NCBI GenBank assembly: GCA_963169055.1
Contig: CAUJFU010000083.1
Span: 1 to 18,371, forward strand
Direction of reading: 5' to 3'
Source of the DNA: Myxococcota bacterium
GTDB taxonomy: Bacteria > Myxococcota_C > UBA6777
DNA: 18,371 nt
Part shown: positions 6,975-13,909 of the stretch, piece by piece
Layout: each line of letters starts with the position of its first letter
Position numbering within the stretch: the stretch's first letter is position 1
Notes under the pieces: generated by a model
What the model was told of the DNA's origin: nothing
Database searches by the model: none
Seen by the model: only the letters and a program-made list of their open reading frames with translations
Translations under genes and position numbers: made by a program

Positions 6975-7564
6975 TGCGCCCCATCGTTCTTGCCTCCACC
7001 TCTTCTTATCGACGCACACTTCTTCGCCAGATCGGACTTCCCCATCAAGCCCATGCTTCGGGCCTTGATGAGGCTCCGTTTCATGCGCAAGAGGCTGATC
7101 CTCGCCGTCTTTCGGAGATCTTGGCCGAAGCCAAAGCCAAAGCATTGTGTGAGCGTTTTCCCGATGCGCTGATCTTGGGAAGCGATCAGGTCGCTGCGTT
7201 GGGGGAGATGATCTTGCATAAGCCTGTGACGGTGGAGCGGGCGTGTGCGCAGTTGCGTGCGATGTCGGGGCGGGCGTTGCAGCTTTGGACGGCGGTGTCG
7301 TTGGTGGATGCGCAAAGCGGCGAGACCCACACATACACATCGTTGCACACGCTGAAGATGCGGACGCTGCGAGAAGATCAGATCAGGCGCTATGTCGAGC
7401 GAGATCAACCCCTCGATTGTGCGGGTTCTTTCAAGATCGAGTCCGAAGGTATCGCTTTGTTTGAATCGATCGAAGGCGAGGATTACACGGCGATCATCGG
7501 ACTTCCCTTGATGGCGGTGGTTTCGCTGCTCGAACGATTCGGCTTGTTTTATCCTTGGGAGTGA
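6974..7564 (+). CDS. maf: Maf/YceF-family nucleotide pyrophosphatase
   Basis: A 196-residue protein starting at ATG 6974, which overlaps the preceding TAA by one base (TAATG), a sign of translational coupling. A longer reading from 6887 would run inside the upstream gene in another frame and is unlikely. The family signatures are intact: LASTSSYRRTLL at the N-terminus (usual S-x-R-R), GSDQVA near residue 69 (the catalytic Asp), and CAGSFKIESEGIALFESIEG with TAIIGLPL near the C-terminus. These follow E. coli YceF more closely than E. coli YhdE. YceF-type Maf proteins hydrolyse modified nucleotides such as m7GTP to the monophosphate, a house-cleaning role in the cytoplasm; the exact substrate is not provable here. 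The last 16 bases overlap the 3' end of gshB on the other strand. Confidence 0.92.
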   Translation: MRPIVLASTSSYRRTLLRQIGLPHQAHASGLDEAPFHAQEADPRRLSEILAEAKAKALCERFPDALILGSDQVAALGEMILHKPVTVERACAQLRAMSGRALQLWTAVSLVDAQSGETHTYTSLHTLKMRTLREDQIRRYVERDQPLDCAGSFKIESEGIALFESIEGEDYTAIIGLPLMAVVSLLERFGLFYPWE

Positions 7565-8511
7565 GCGTCGAGCTTGCGTTGGATGGCGTCCATGAGTTGA
7601 CCGCCGAGGTCGGTGTCGTAGGCTTTGTTGATCTCGCGCATACCTGTGGGGCTGGTGACGTTGATCTCGGTGAGGTAATCGCCGATGATATCCAGTCCAA
7701 CGAAGATCATCCCTTTTTCGCGGAGGGTGGGGCCGACTTGTTGGGCGATCCAGCGGTCGCGTTCGGAAGTGGGCTGCGCGACACCTTTTCCGCCGACGGC
7801 GAGGTTGCCGCGAAAGTCCGTCCCTTGGGGGATTCGTGCGAGGACGTAGGGGGCGGGTTCTCCATCGATCAGCAAAAGTCGCTTATCACCGAGGGTGATC
7901 TCAGGGACGTATTGTTGGACCATCGCAAAAGCCCGTCCTAGGCGGGTGACGGTTTCGATGCAGACGTTGAGGTTGGGATCATCGGCTTTGAGGGAAAAGA
8001 TCGAGGCTCCGCCCATGCCATCGAGGGGTTTGAGGACTGCGCGGTAGTGTTGTTGGACAAAGTCTTTGATCTGCGCGGAACTGCGGGTAATCAGCGTTTC
8101 GGGGGCGCATTGTGGAAACCAAGAGAGATAGAATTTTTCGTTGGCATCGCGGAGGGCTTGAGGTTTGTTGAAGACCAAAACGCCCTCTGTTTCGGCGCGT
8201 TCGAGGGCATAAGTGGTGTAGATGTATTCCATATCAAAGGGGGGATCTTTGCGCATCAAGATCGCGTCAAGATCGCGAAGCGGGGCGAGTTTGTCGGAGA
8301 GGATATCGAACCAATGGAGGGGATGGTCTTGGACTCGGACTTGGCGCATACGGGCGTGGGGGGAGCCATCTTTGACCCAGATATCGCCTTGTTCCATGTA
8401 CCAGAGATCCCATCCACGGCTTTGTGCGGCGAGCATCATCGCAAAGGTCGTATCCTTGGCGACTTTGATACTTTGGAGGGGGTCCATGACGATGCCGAGT
8501 TGTACTGTCAT
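7549..8511 (-). CDS. gshB: Glutathione synthetase
   Basis: A 320-residue protein, about the length of E. coli GshB. It makes glutathione from gamma-glutamylcysteine and glycine with ATP in the cytoplasm. The N-terminal MDPLQSIKVAKDTTFAMMLA matches the family opening (usually MDPI). RKDPPFDMEYIYTTYALE is the conserved substrate-domain segment. The ATP-grasp part shows AVLKPLDGMGGASIF (the nucleotide-binding glycine loop), FRGNLAVGGKG, FVGLDIIGDYLTEINVTSPTG and the terminal helix. It starts 6 bases after the Rieske stop; the GAGG of that junction is the ribosome-binding site, so the two genes form a tight operon. No gshA is in the window. Confidence 0.97.
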   Translation of the reverse strand: MTVQLGIVMDPLQSIKVAKDTTFAMMLAAQSRGWDLWYMEQGDIWVKDGSPHARMRQVRVQDHPLHWFDILSDKLAPLRDLDAILMRKDPPFDMEYIYTTYALERAETEGVLVFNKPQALRDANEKFYLSWFPQCAPETLITRSSAQIKDFVQQHYRAVLKPLDGMGGASIFSLKADDPNLNVCIETVTRLGRAFAMVQQYVPEITLGDKRLLLIDGEPAPYVLARIPQGTDFRGNLAVGGKGVAQPTSERDRWIAQQVGPTLREKGMIFVGLDIIGDYLTEINVTSPTGMREINKAYDTDLGGQLMDAIQRKLDAHSQG

Positions 8512-8517
8512 GCGCGG

Positions 8518-8895
8518 TTACCTCGGAGGTTGGGGGGAGTTGGGTGGTTTAGGCGGTGATTCAGGCAATGCGACAAAGACGCGCTGTTGTTCGTCGATTT
8601 GGATGGGGAAGCTGGCGATCGGTCGCGTTGCGGGGAGGCGACAAGGAGATCCATTGCGGATATCGAAGGTGGCTCCATGAAGGGGGCAAGCAAACAAATA
8701 GCCTTCGAGCCAGCCCCGATGCAGCGGGATATCGCGGTGAGAACAGCGATCTTCGACGCAATAGATCTGCCCGTTGACTTTACAAACGAGCAAGGAACGC
8801 CCCGCCAATCCGACTTGTAGGCACATGCCTTCGGGGATCTCGTTGGAGTGGGCGAGTAGATGCCAAGCGGTGGACGAGGTGTGTGCTTCTTGCAT
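8518..8895 (-). CDS. Rieske [2Fe-2S] ferredoxin-like protein
   Basis: A 125-residue soluble protein. Both Rieske ligand boxes are intact: Cys51-Ser-His53 (RCSHRDIPL) and Cys70-Pro-Leu-His73 (FACPLHGATFDIRNG), with 16 residues between them. The layout WHLL...IPEGMC...GRSLLVCKVNGQIYCVED resembles small NirD/NagAb-type Rieske ferredoxins that pass electrons to an oxygenase or reductase; the partner is not in the window. The start at ATG 8895 is chosen because the fold begins by residue 11, and a start at 9000 would translate through the promoter and hairpin. The ribosome-binding site is weak. It is the first gene of an operon with gshB. The Pro-rich tail (SPPKPPNSPQPPR) lies outside the fold. 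Confidence 0.93.
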   Translation of the reverse strand: MQEAHTSSTAWHLLAHSNEIPEGMCLQVGLAGRSLLVCKVNGQIYCVEDRCSHRDIPLHRGWLEGYLFACPLHGATFDIRNGSPCRLPATRPIASFPIQIDEQQRVFVALPESPPKPPNSPQPPR

Positions 8896-8897
8896 AG

Positions 8898-8913
8898 GAA
8901 TCGAGGTCCGCTC
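8898..8913 (-). repeat. 16-bp direct repeat, copy B (at the Rieske start)
   Basis: GAATCGAGGTCCGCTC here is identical to 9016-9031, which is the spacer of the Rieske promoter. On the minus strand this copy is followed at once by CTATGC, which resembles a -10 and includes the start codon. It may be a decayed duplicate of the promoter or a second protein-binding site. Confidence 0.85.
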
Positions 8914-8936
8914 GTTGTGTGATCGTAAAGGTGTAG

Positions 8937-8958
8937 GGGCAGCCCCCTGTGGCTGCCC
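8937..8958 (-). repeat. Strong hairpin (REP-like palindrome) in the Rieske leader
   Basis: GGGCAGCC (8937-8944) and GGCTGCCC (8951-8958) form a perfect 8-bp stem with a 6-base loop. The surrounding string (GTAGGGGCAGCCCCC...) resembles the palindromic intergenic repeats common in many bacteria. It lies in the 5' leader of the Rieske-gshB message, between the promoter and the start codon. There is no T run, so it is not a classic terminator. Confidence 0.7.
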
Positions 8959-8974
8959 AAGAATCGGGCATATA

Positions 8975-9003
8975 CGAGTGATTCGTTGATCGCACATCAC
9001 TCG
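8975..9003. promoter_or_regulatory. Operator-like inverted repeat at the Rieske-gshB transcription start
   Basis: CGAGTGAT (8975-8982) and ATCACTCG (8996-9003) are perfect 8-bp inverted half-sites with centres 21 bp apart, two turns of the helix. They sit just downstream of the -10 at 9009-9014, over the expected start point near 9002. This is a typical position for a dimeric repressor site. Outer TATACG (8971-8976) and CGTATA (9009-9014) add further, off-centre symmetry. Confidence 0.55.
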
Positions 9004-9008
9004 GATTT

Positions 9009-9037
9009 CGTATAAGAATCGAGGTCCGCTCCGTCAA
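9009..9037 (-). promoter_or_regulatory. Sigma70-type promoter of the Rieske-gshB operon
   Basis: Reading the minus strand, the -35 is TTGACG (9037-9032) and the -10 is TATACG (9014-9009), with an ideal 17-base spacer. The expected start near 9002 gives a leader of about 107 bases that holds the inverted repeat and the hairpin. The spacer (9016-9031) is copy A of the 16-bp direct repeat also found at 8898-8913. Confidence 0.65.
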
Positions 9038-9140
9038 GCAGGAGGAAAGAAGGGGAAAAAAGCATATCTTGGGGATTTGTGCAAGCACCTGTGGGTCTTT
9101 GTTGGGGCGCAGGAGGTCGGGCGAAGGCAGGCGCAAAGCC

Positions 9141-9169
9141 TTGGCGGGAGAAGCGTCTTGTGCCATAAG
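9141..9169 (+). promoter_or_regulatory. Candidate promoter for Stig1-NHL gene 1
   Basis: TTGGCG (9141-9146) and CATAAG (9164-9169) are separated by 17 bases, each matching 4 of 6 consensus bases, 50 bases before ATG 9220. Otherwise 9038-9140 holds nothing recognisable beyond a purine-rich run (about 9039-9066). Confidence 0.35.
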
Positions 9170-9219
9170 AGCAAAAGACGGAGCCGACCGTTGGCGGCTT
9201 GGTAAAGCAGGAGCGTTCG

Positions 9220-11448
9220 ATGTGGCGAATGGTTGCGTGGTGTGTGTTTTGTGGTGTGGTGTGGTGGGGCTGTACGCAAGCCCCGACACTTCCCGAAGGT
9301 AGCGCCTTGTGGCCTTGCCAAGAAAACAAAGAATGCGAAAAGCTCGGTGTTGGGGCGCATTGCGAACAGGGGCTGTGTGTGTTTTGGAAGCGCGGTGATG
9401 CTTCGACGATAGAGACCTCCAAAGAAACCAACGCAGACCAGCCTTTCGAGCCACCCGCCGAGGGAGTCCATGATTCGACATCTTCCGAAGAAACAGCGAT
9501 GTCAGAAGATGGCGAATCCGTGGCCGAAGCATCCAAAGATGCTGATGCTTCGATGGAATACGATCCAAACGAGCAAGTGGTCGAAGAGGCGGAGCCTGAG
9601 AATCCTTGCGTAGAGGGGAAGTTGTTTTGCACAAATGCCTGTGTCGATACCCAAACCGACCCAAAGCACTGTGGCCAGTGCGACAACGTTTGTGAGGCTG
9701 TGGAGGTGTGTCAGAGGGGGATTTGCTCTTGCGCGGACAGTAAGCGTTTGTGTGGCGGTGTGTGTGTGGATATCCAAACGAGCGCGCAACATTGCGGAGA
9801 GTGCGATGCCGCTTGTTCGTCGGGCCAAAGCTGTGCGGGCGGGCTGTGTCAGGCACCTTGCGGCACTGGGGAGATACGTTGTGGGACGTCTTGTGTGGAT
9901 CCCAAGCAAGATCCGAAGCATTGCGGTGTCTGTAGTCGGGCTTGCCGAAGCGATCAAGGATGCCTCAACGGATTCTGCGGATGTGCGGGGAGCAAGAAAG
10001 ATTGCGGCAGTGTTTGCGTCGATATCCAAACGGATCCTACGCACTGTGGGGACTGTGGGAAGTTTTGCGCGTTAGATGCGGCACCGTTGTGCCAAGGCGG
10101 CTCGTGTGTGCCTGCCTGTGTCAAACCAGCGGTTCTGTGCGGGAGTGTATGCGCGGATGTGGCGAGCGATCCGAAGAATTGTGGGGCGTGTGGGAGCGCG
10201 TGTTCGGTGGGGGCGACTTGTCAAGATGGGGCGTGCGTTTGTGCGAGCGGGCGGCGAGAATGTGCAGGGGAATGCGTCGACTTGCAGACCGAGGGGAAGC
10301 ATTGTGGTAAGTGCGGGAATGTTTGTGCAACAGGTGCGATCTGTATGGTCGGAGCCTGCGCGTGTTCCAATGCCGTTTTGACGTATTGCAGCGGGAAATG
10401 CGTTTATACAAAAGCCTCAAACGAGCATTGTGGTGGGTGCGACAAACCTTGTCTCACAGGGGATGTTTGTGTGGGCGGGCTCTGTCGAAAGCCACCGTAT
10501 GTCACGACGATGGCAGGGCGGGTTTCCTCGACAAGTGCTTCGCCGTTTGGTTTTCCTTGCGCGGTGGGATTTCTGCCTCAGGTGGGCTTTTTGGTGGGGG
10601 ATCGTGACAAAGATCAGGTGTTGTTGGTTTCGGGGGTGAATCTTTCGGGGCCGTGGGCAGGATCGGTGGTGGGATATCAAAACGGTGCCAATCCGCTGGC
10701 GGCCAAGTTTTCCGATCCTTGCGGCATCACCGAAGGGCCGAATCGAGTGGTGTTCATCTCGGACACCTCGAACCACAAGATCCGCATGGTGGACCCGACG
10801 AAGGGCGTGGATTTGTTTGCGGGATCAACGTTGGGGGACAAAGAAGGAACAAGAGAAAAAGCGCAGTTCCACTTTCCACGAGGTATCGTCTACGACGCGA
10901 ATGCCAAGGTGTTTTATGTTGCAGATATGGCGAACAATCGCATCCGCCAGATCACACTCTTGGGCGAGGTCTCGACGTTCGCGGGCAACGGGAAAGCCGG
11001 AACGAGCGATGGCACCTCGCTGGCGACTGCGCAGTTTCACTATCCTTTGGGACTTGCGCTGGATGGCCAAGGAAACCTGTACATCAGCGATTATTTATCC
11101 CACCGCATCCGCAAGATCGATCTCAACGCAAAGAAGGTGTCCACGGTGGCAGCGGGTGGTGTGGGATACGTCGATGGCCCTGCGCGAACCGCAAAATTTC
11201 TTTTTCCGATGGGGTTGGCATGGGACGGACAAGCCCTGTACATCGCCGATCGTGACAACCATCGCATCCGTAAGTTCGACCCCGCCACCAACCAAGTCAG
11301 CACGTTGATCGGAAAGACGCCGGGCTACAAAGATGGTGGCGTAGGCGACGCACAATTTCACCAACCTACGGACGTCTTGTGGTCTTTAGGTTCGTTGTAC
11401 GTGTCGGATGGGATCAACAAAGCGTTTCGTCGGATCTGGATGCGGTGA
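9220..11448 (+). CDS. Stig1-repeat / NHL beta-propeller lipoprotein 1
   Basis: A 742-residue protein from ATG 9220, with CAGGAG 6 bases upstream. The lipoprotein signal ends in VVWWGC (Cys18). A short Cys motif follows (CQENKECEKLGVGAHCEQGL), then an acidic Ser/Glu linker (about residues 65-127). Residues about 128-427 hold seven Stig1-like cysteine repeats of about 41-43 residues (LCGGVCVDIQTSAQHCGECD type). Residues about 428-742 form about six NHL-type blades, with repeats such as GLALDGQGNLYISDYLSHRI and STFAGNG. NHL propellers bind proteins or other ligands; Stig1-like repeats in bacteria are cysteine-rich extracellular modules of unknown role. Probably anchored in the outer membrane with the propeller exposed (inference). 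It lies 154 bases before a paralogue of identical layout. It has no enzyme motif and no MYXO-CTERM tail. Confidence 0.85.
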   Translation: MWRMVAWCVFCGVVWWGCTQAPTLPEGSALWPCQENKECEKLGVGAHCEQGLCVFWKRGDASTIETSKETNADQPFEPPAEGVHDSTSSEETAMSEDGESVAEASKDADASMEYDPNEQVVEEAEPENPCVEGKLFCTNACVDTQTDPKHCGQCDNVCEAVEVCQRGICSCADSKRLCGGVCVDIQTSAQHCGECDAACSSGQSCAGGLCQAPCGTGEIRCGTSCVDPKQDPKHCGVCSRACRSDQGCLNGFCGCAGSKKDCGSVCVDIQTDPTHCGDCGKFCALDAAPLCQGGSCVPACVKPAVLCGSVCADVASDPKNCGACGSACSVGATCQDGACVCASGRRECAGECVDLQTEGKHCGKCGNVCATGAICMVGACACSNAVLTYCSGKCVYTKASNEHCGGCDKPCLTGDVCVGGLCRKPPYVTTMAGRVSSTSASPFGFPCAVGFLPQVGFLVGDRDKDQVLLVSGVNLSGPWAGSVVGYQNGANPLAAKFSDPCGITEGPNRVVFISDTSNHKIRMVDPTKGVDLFAGSTLGDKEGTREKAQFHFPRGIVYDANAKVFYVADMANNRIRQITLLGEVSTFAGNGKAGTSDGTSLATAQFHYPLGLALDGQGNLYISDYLSHRIRKIDLNAKKVSTVAAGGVGYVDGPARTAKFLFPMGLAWDGQALYIADRDNHRIRKFDPATNQVSTLIGKTPGYKDGGVGDAQFHQPTDVLWSLGSLYVSDGINKAFRRIWMR

Positions 11449-11520
11449 TCTTGATGGTTGGGGAAGACAATCGGGACAGTCCTTGTGCTGTGTGGGGGCG
11501 CGTCGTCTCTTTCGCGGTAA

Positions 11521-11566
11521 GTGTCTCGTGCCTTTTAGGATAGGTGTCTTGTGCCTTTCAGAATAG
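11521..11566 (+). repeat. 23-bp tandem duplication between the two Stig1-NHL genes
   Basis: Units at 11521-11543 and 11544-11566 differ at four positions (GTGTCTCGTGCCTTTTAGGA compared with GTGTCTTGTGCCTTTCAGAA, each followed by TAG). A third unit begins with GTGT and then diverges. It lies 37 bases before the second gene, so it could be part of its promoter or an activator site. No clear -35/-10 pair is seen, and no terminator separates the two genes. Confidence 0.75.
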
Positions 11567-11602
11567 GTGTGTTTGGGAAGGCCGTAGTTGTGGGAGTTTG
11601 CG

Positions 11603-13894
11603 ATGTTTCGGGGTTTGGCTGTTTTTTTGATGTTGTGTGCTGTGGGGATCGGGTGTGTCGACTCGCTCAAGCTGCCGAATGGAAGCGAAAAGTGGGTATG
11701 TCAACTCGATGAAGAATGTAAAAAGCTCGATGCTTCGGCTTATTGCGAGCGCGGCTTGTGTGTGTTGTGGGCGCGAAGTGAAAACGCAATCGTAGAGGAT
11801 GTCAAAGAAACAAGTGCTGAAACCCCCACAGAGGGGGCGAACGAGCAAAGTCGTGAACCCCCCACAGATGGGGCGGTTGAGAAGACCGCCGAGAACACTC
11901 CTGAGATCGTCGCCGAAGAATCCACAAGCGCAGAGGCAGGAGAACCGAGCGCGGAGAGCGCCGAACCTTTACAAGAGGCCGATGCTGCGGTGGAGCAGCC
12001 GCCTAGTGAGCAAGAGATCGAAGAAGTCGAACCCGAAAATCCTTGCAACGGAGGAGAGAAGTTTTGTGGTGGCCAGTGCGTTGATGTGCAAACCAGCCAG
12101 ACACATTGCGGCCAATGCAACAACGCTTGTGGTGGGGGTCTTGCTTGTACGGCGGGACTTTGCGCCTGTCCAAAGCAAGAGGTGTTTTGTGGGACGCTTT
12201 GTGTGGACTTACAGACCAACGCGAAACACTGTGGTCGTTGTGGTGTGGTGTGTGGGACAGGCGAAATCTGCGAGGCCGGAGTTTGCTTGATCGCGTGCGA
12301 AAAGAACGAGACTCGTTGTGGTGCGGAGTGCGTCGATCTTCAAACCGATGAAAAGCATTGCGGCCAGTGCGCAAAGAACTGCTCCTCGGGCCAAGTCTGT
12401 ACCAAGGGGGCTTGCGGATGCCTTACAGGGACGGAGCTTTGCAACGGTGGTTGTGTGAACAAGCAGCAAGATCCGAAGCATTGCGGAGCCTGTGGGAAGG
12501 CTTGTTCGATGACTACGGTCTGTCAAAGCGGCGTATGTACGGCATCTTGCAGCGCCCCCTTGACGGCGTGTGGGCTCGTTTGTGCGGATCGACAGACGGA
12601 TCCAAAACATTGCGGAACGTGTGACAAAGCCTGTCCAACGGGCGGTTCTTGCCAAAATGGGGTTTGTTCTTGCCCGACCAATCTATGGGAGTGTGGGGGC
12701 GTGTGCGTTTCGTTGTCGACAAACAACACGCATTGTGGGCGGTGCAACTGGGCTTGTCCGACCAATTCGCGGTGTACGGGTGGTCAATGTTATTGCATCA
12801 TGTCTGGCCATAAGCTGTGCGGGAATCCTGTGGCTTGCGTGGATATACGCAGTGATCCCAAGAATTGTGGCGGATGTTCCAATTGTCCATCCACTCAAGT
12901 TTGTTATGGTTCGGTTTGCGTAGATGGCCCGTATACAGAGACCTTGGCAGGAGGCCCCTACACGACATACTCGTCGTTTGCGTTCCCCGCAGGGATTGTC
13001 AAGTATTCAGGGGGTGGATTTTTGGTTGCTGATACATCGAAAAACCAGATCCTTCGCGTTCATCCTTCAGGGAGTGTGGTGGTCTTTGCGGGAACAGGCA
13101 TTCCCGGAAAGTTGGACGGGGCGGCCAATACGGCGACTTTCTTTGGGCCTCAGGGTTTGGCGTGGGGGGCCAACGGGGATCTGTACGTCGCGGACACCTA
13201 CAACAACCGTATCCGCAAGATCACGGCCCAAGGGCAGGTGACAACTTTGGCGGGAAGCGCCCAAGGCTTCAACGATGGAACGGTGCAAACCGCGCAGTTT
13301 TTCCGCCCCACGAGCATCGCCTTCGACGCCAGCAAGTCGGTGCTTTACGTTGCGGATCAGTTTAACTACAAGATCCGCAAGGTCGAGGTCAGTCGTGGTG
13401 TGGTGACAACCTTGGCGGGGAGTACCGCTGGTTACCACGACTCGACGATCAGCACCGATGTCAAATTCGGTCCGACGCTCTCGTTGGCGTTGGATGACAA
13501 GGGGGATCTTTATGTGAGCGACACTGCGTATCATCGGATCCGCAAAGTATTGTCCCCGAACGGAGCGACTTCGACGGTGGTGGGGAATGGGAAAGGAAAT
13601 TCGACGACAGGAAGTGGGATTTATGCGGGGCTTTCTTCGCCAGCGGGGATCTTGTGGCAGGCAGGGAGCTTGTATTTCACGGAGTATTCGAAGATTCGGC
13701 GGGTCGATATCGGCAACCAGTTTTCTGTGACAGATTTTACAGGGCAGGCTTTGTCGGGGTTTGTGGACGGAGACGTCCATACTGCACGGTTTTCGGGATT
13801 ATCCCAGATGGTGTTTGTGCAAGAGAGCGGATACAAGAACCTTTACGTTGTGGATGTTACGTATCGTGCGATCCGACGGGTGTTTTTTCAATAA
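11603..13894 (+). CDS. Stig1-repeat / NHL beta-propeller lipoprotein 2
   Basis: A 763-residue paralogue of the preceding gene, from ATG 11603 with GGGAG 6 bases upstream. Lipobox at Cys18 (AVGIGC). The order is the same: a Cys motif (CQLDEECKKLDASAYCERGL), a longer acidic linker (about residues 60-145, rich in Glu, Pro and Thr with the near-repeat PPTDGA/TPTEGA), seven Stig1-like repeats (about 146-442; for example FCGTLCVDLQTNAKHCGRCG), then about six NHL blades (about 443-763; LYVADTYNNRIRKI, TTLAGS). Repeat 7 is atypical: it has an insertion (CGNPVACVD) and CSNCPS in place of the usual spacing. The shared layout shows a tandem gene duplication; the linker has diverged most. Function unknown; adhesion or extracellular ligand binding is possible. 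It is convergent with gap, 15 bases away. Confidence 0.85.
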   Translation: MFRGLAVFLMLCAVGIGCVDSLKLPNGSEKWVCQLDEECKKLDASAYCERGLCVLWARSENAIVEDVKETSAETPTEGANEQSREPPTDGAVEKTAENTPEIVAEESTSAEAGEPSAESAEPLQEADAAVEQPPSEQEIEEVEPENPCNGGEKFCGGQCVDVQTSQTHCGQCNNACGGGLACTAGLCACPKQEVFCGTLCVDLQTNAKHCGRCGVVCGTGEICEAGVCLIACEKNETRCGAECVDLQTDEKHCGQCAKNCSSGQVCTKGACGCLTGTELCNGGCVNKQQDPKHCGACGKACSMTTVCQSGVCTASCSAPLTACGLVCADRQTDPKHCGTCDKACPTGGSCQNGVCSCPTNLWECGGVCVSLSTNNTHCGRCNWACPTNSRCTGGQCYCIMSGHKLCGNPVACVDIRSDPKNCGGCSNCPSTQVCYGSVCVDGPYTETLAGGPYTTYSSFAFPAGIVKYSGGGFLVADTSKNQILRVHPSGSVVVFAGTGIPGKLDGAANTATFFGPQGLAWGANGDLYVADTYNNRIRKITAQGQVTTLAGSAQGFNDGTVQTAQFFRPTSIAFDASKSVLYVADQFNYKIRKVEVSRGVVTTLAGSTAGYHDSTISTDVKFGPTLSLALDDKGDLYVSDTAYHRIRKVLSPNGATSTVVGNGKGNSTTGSGIYAGLSSPAGILWQAGSLYFTEYSKIRRVDIGNQFSVTDFTGQALSGFVDGDVHTARFSGLSQMVFVQESGYKNLYVVDVTYRAIRRVFFQ

Positions 13895-13909
13895 AGCGCA
13901 ACGAATCTG

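Noticed and set aside
8780-9856. 358-residue minus-strand frame upstream of the Rieske gene
   Set aside because: It runs through the promoter, hairpin and start of Stig1-NHL gene 1, and its sequence is Arg/His/Ser/Pro-rich without motifs.
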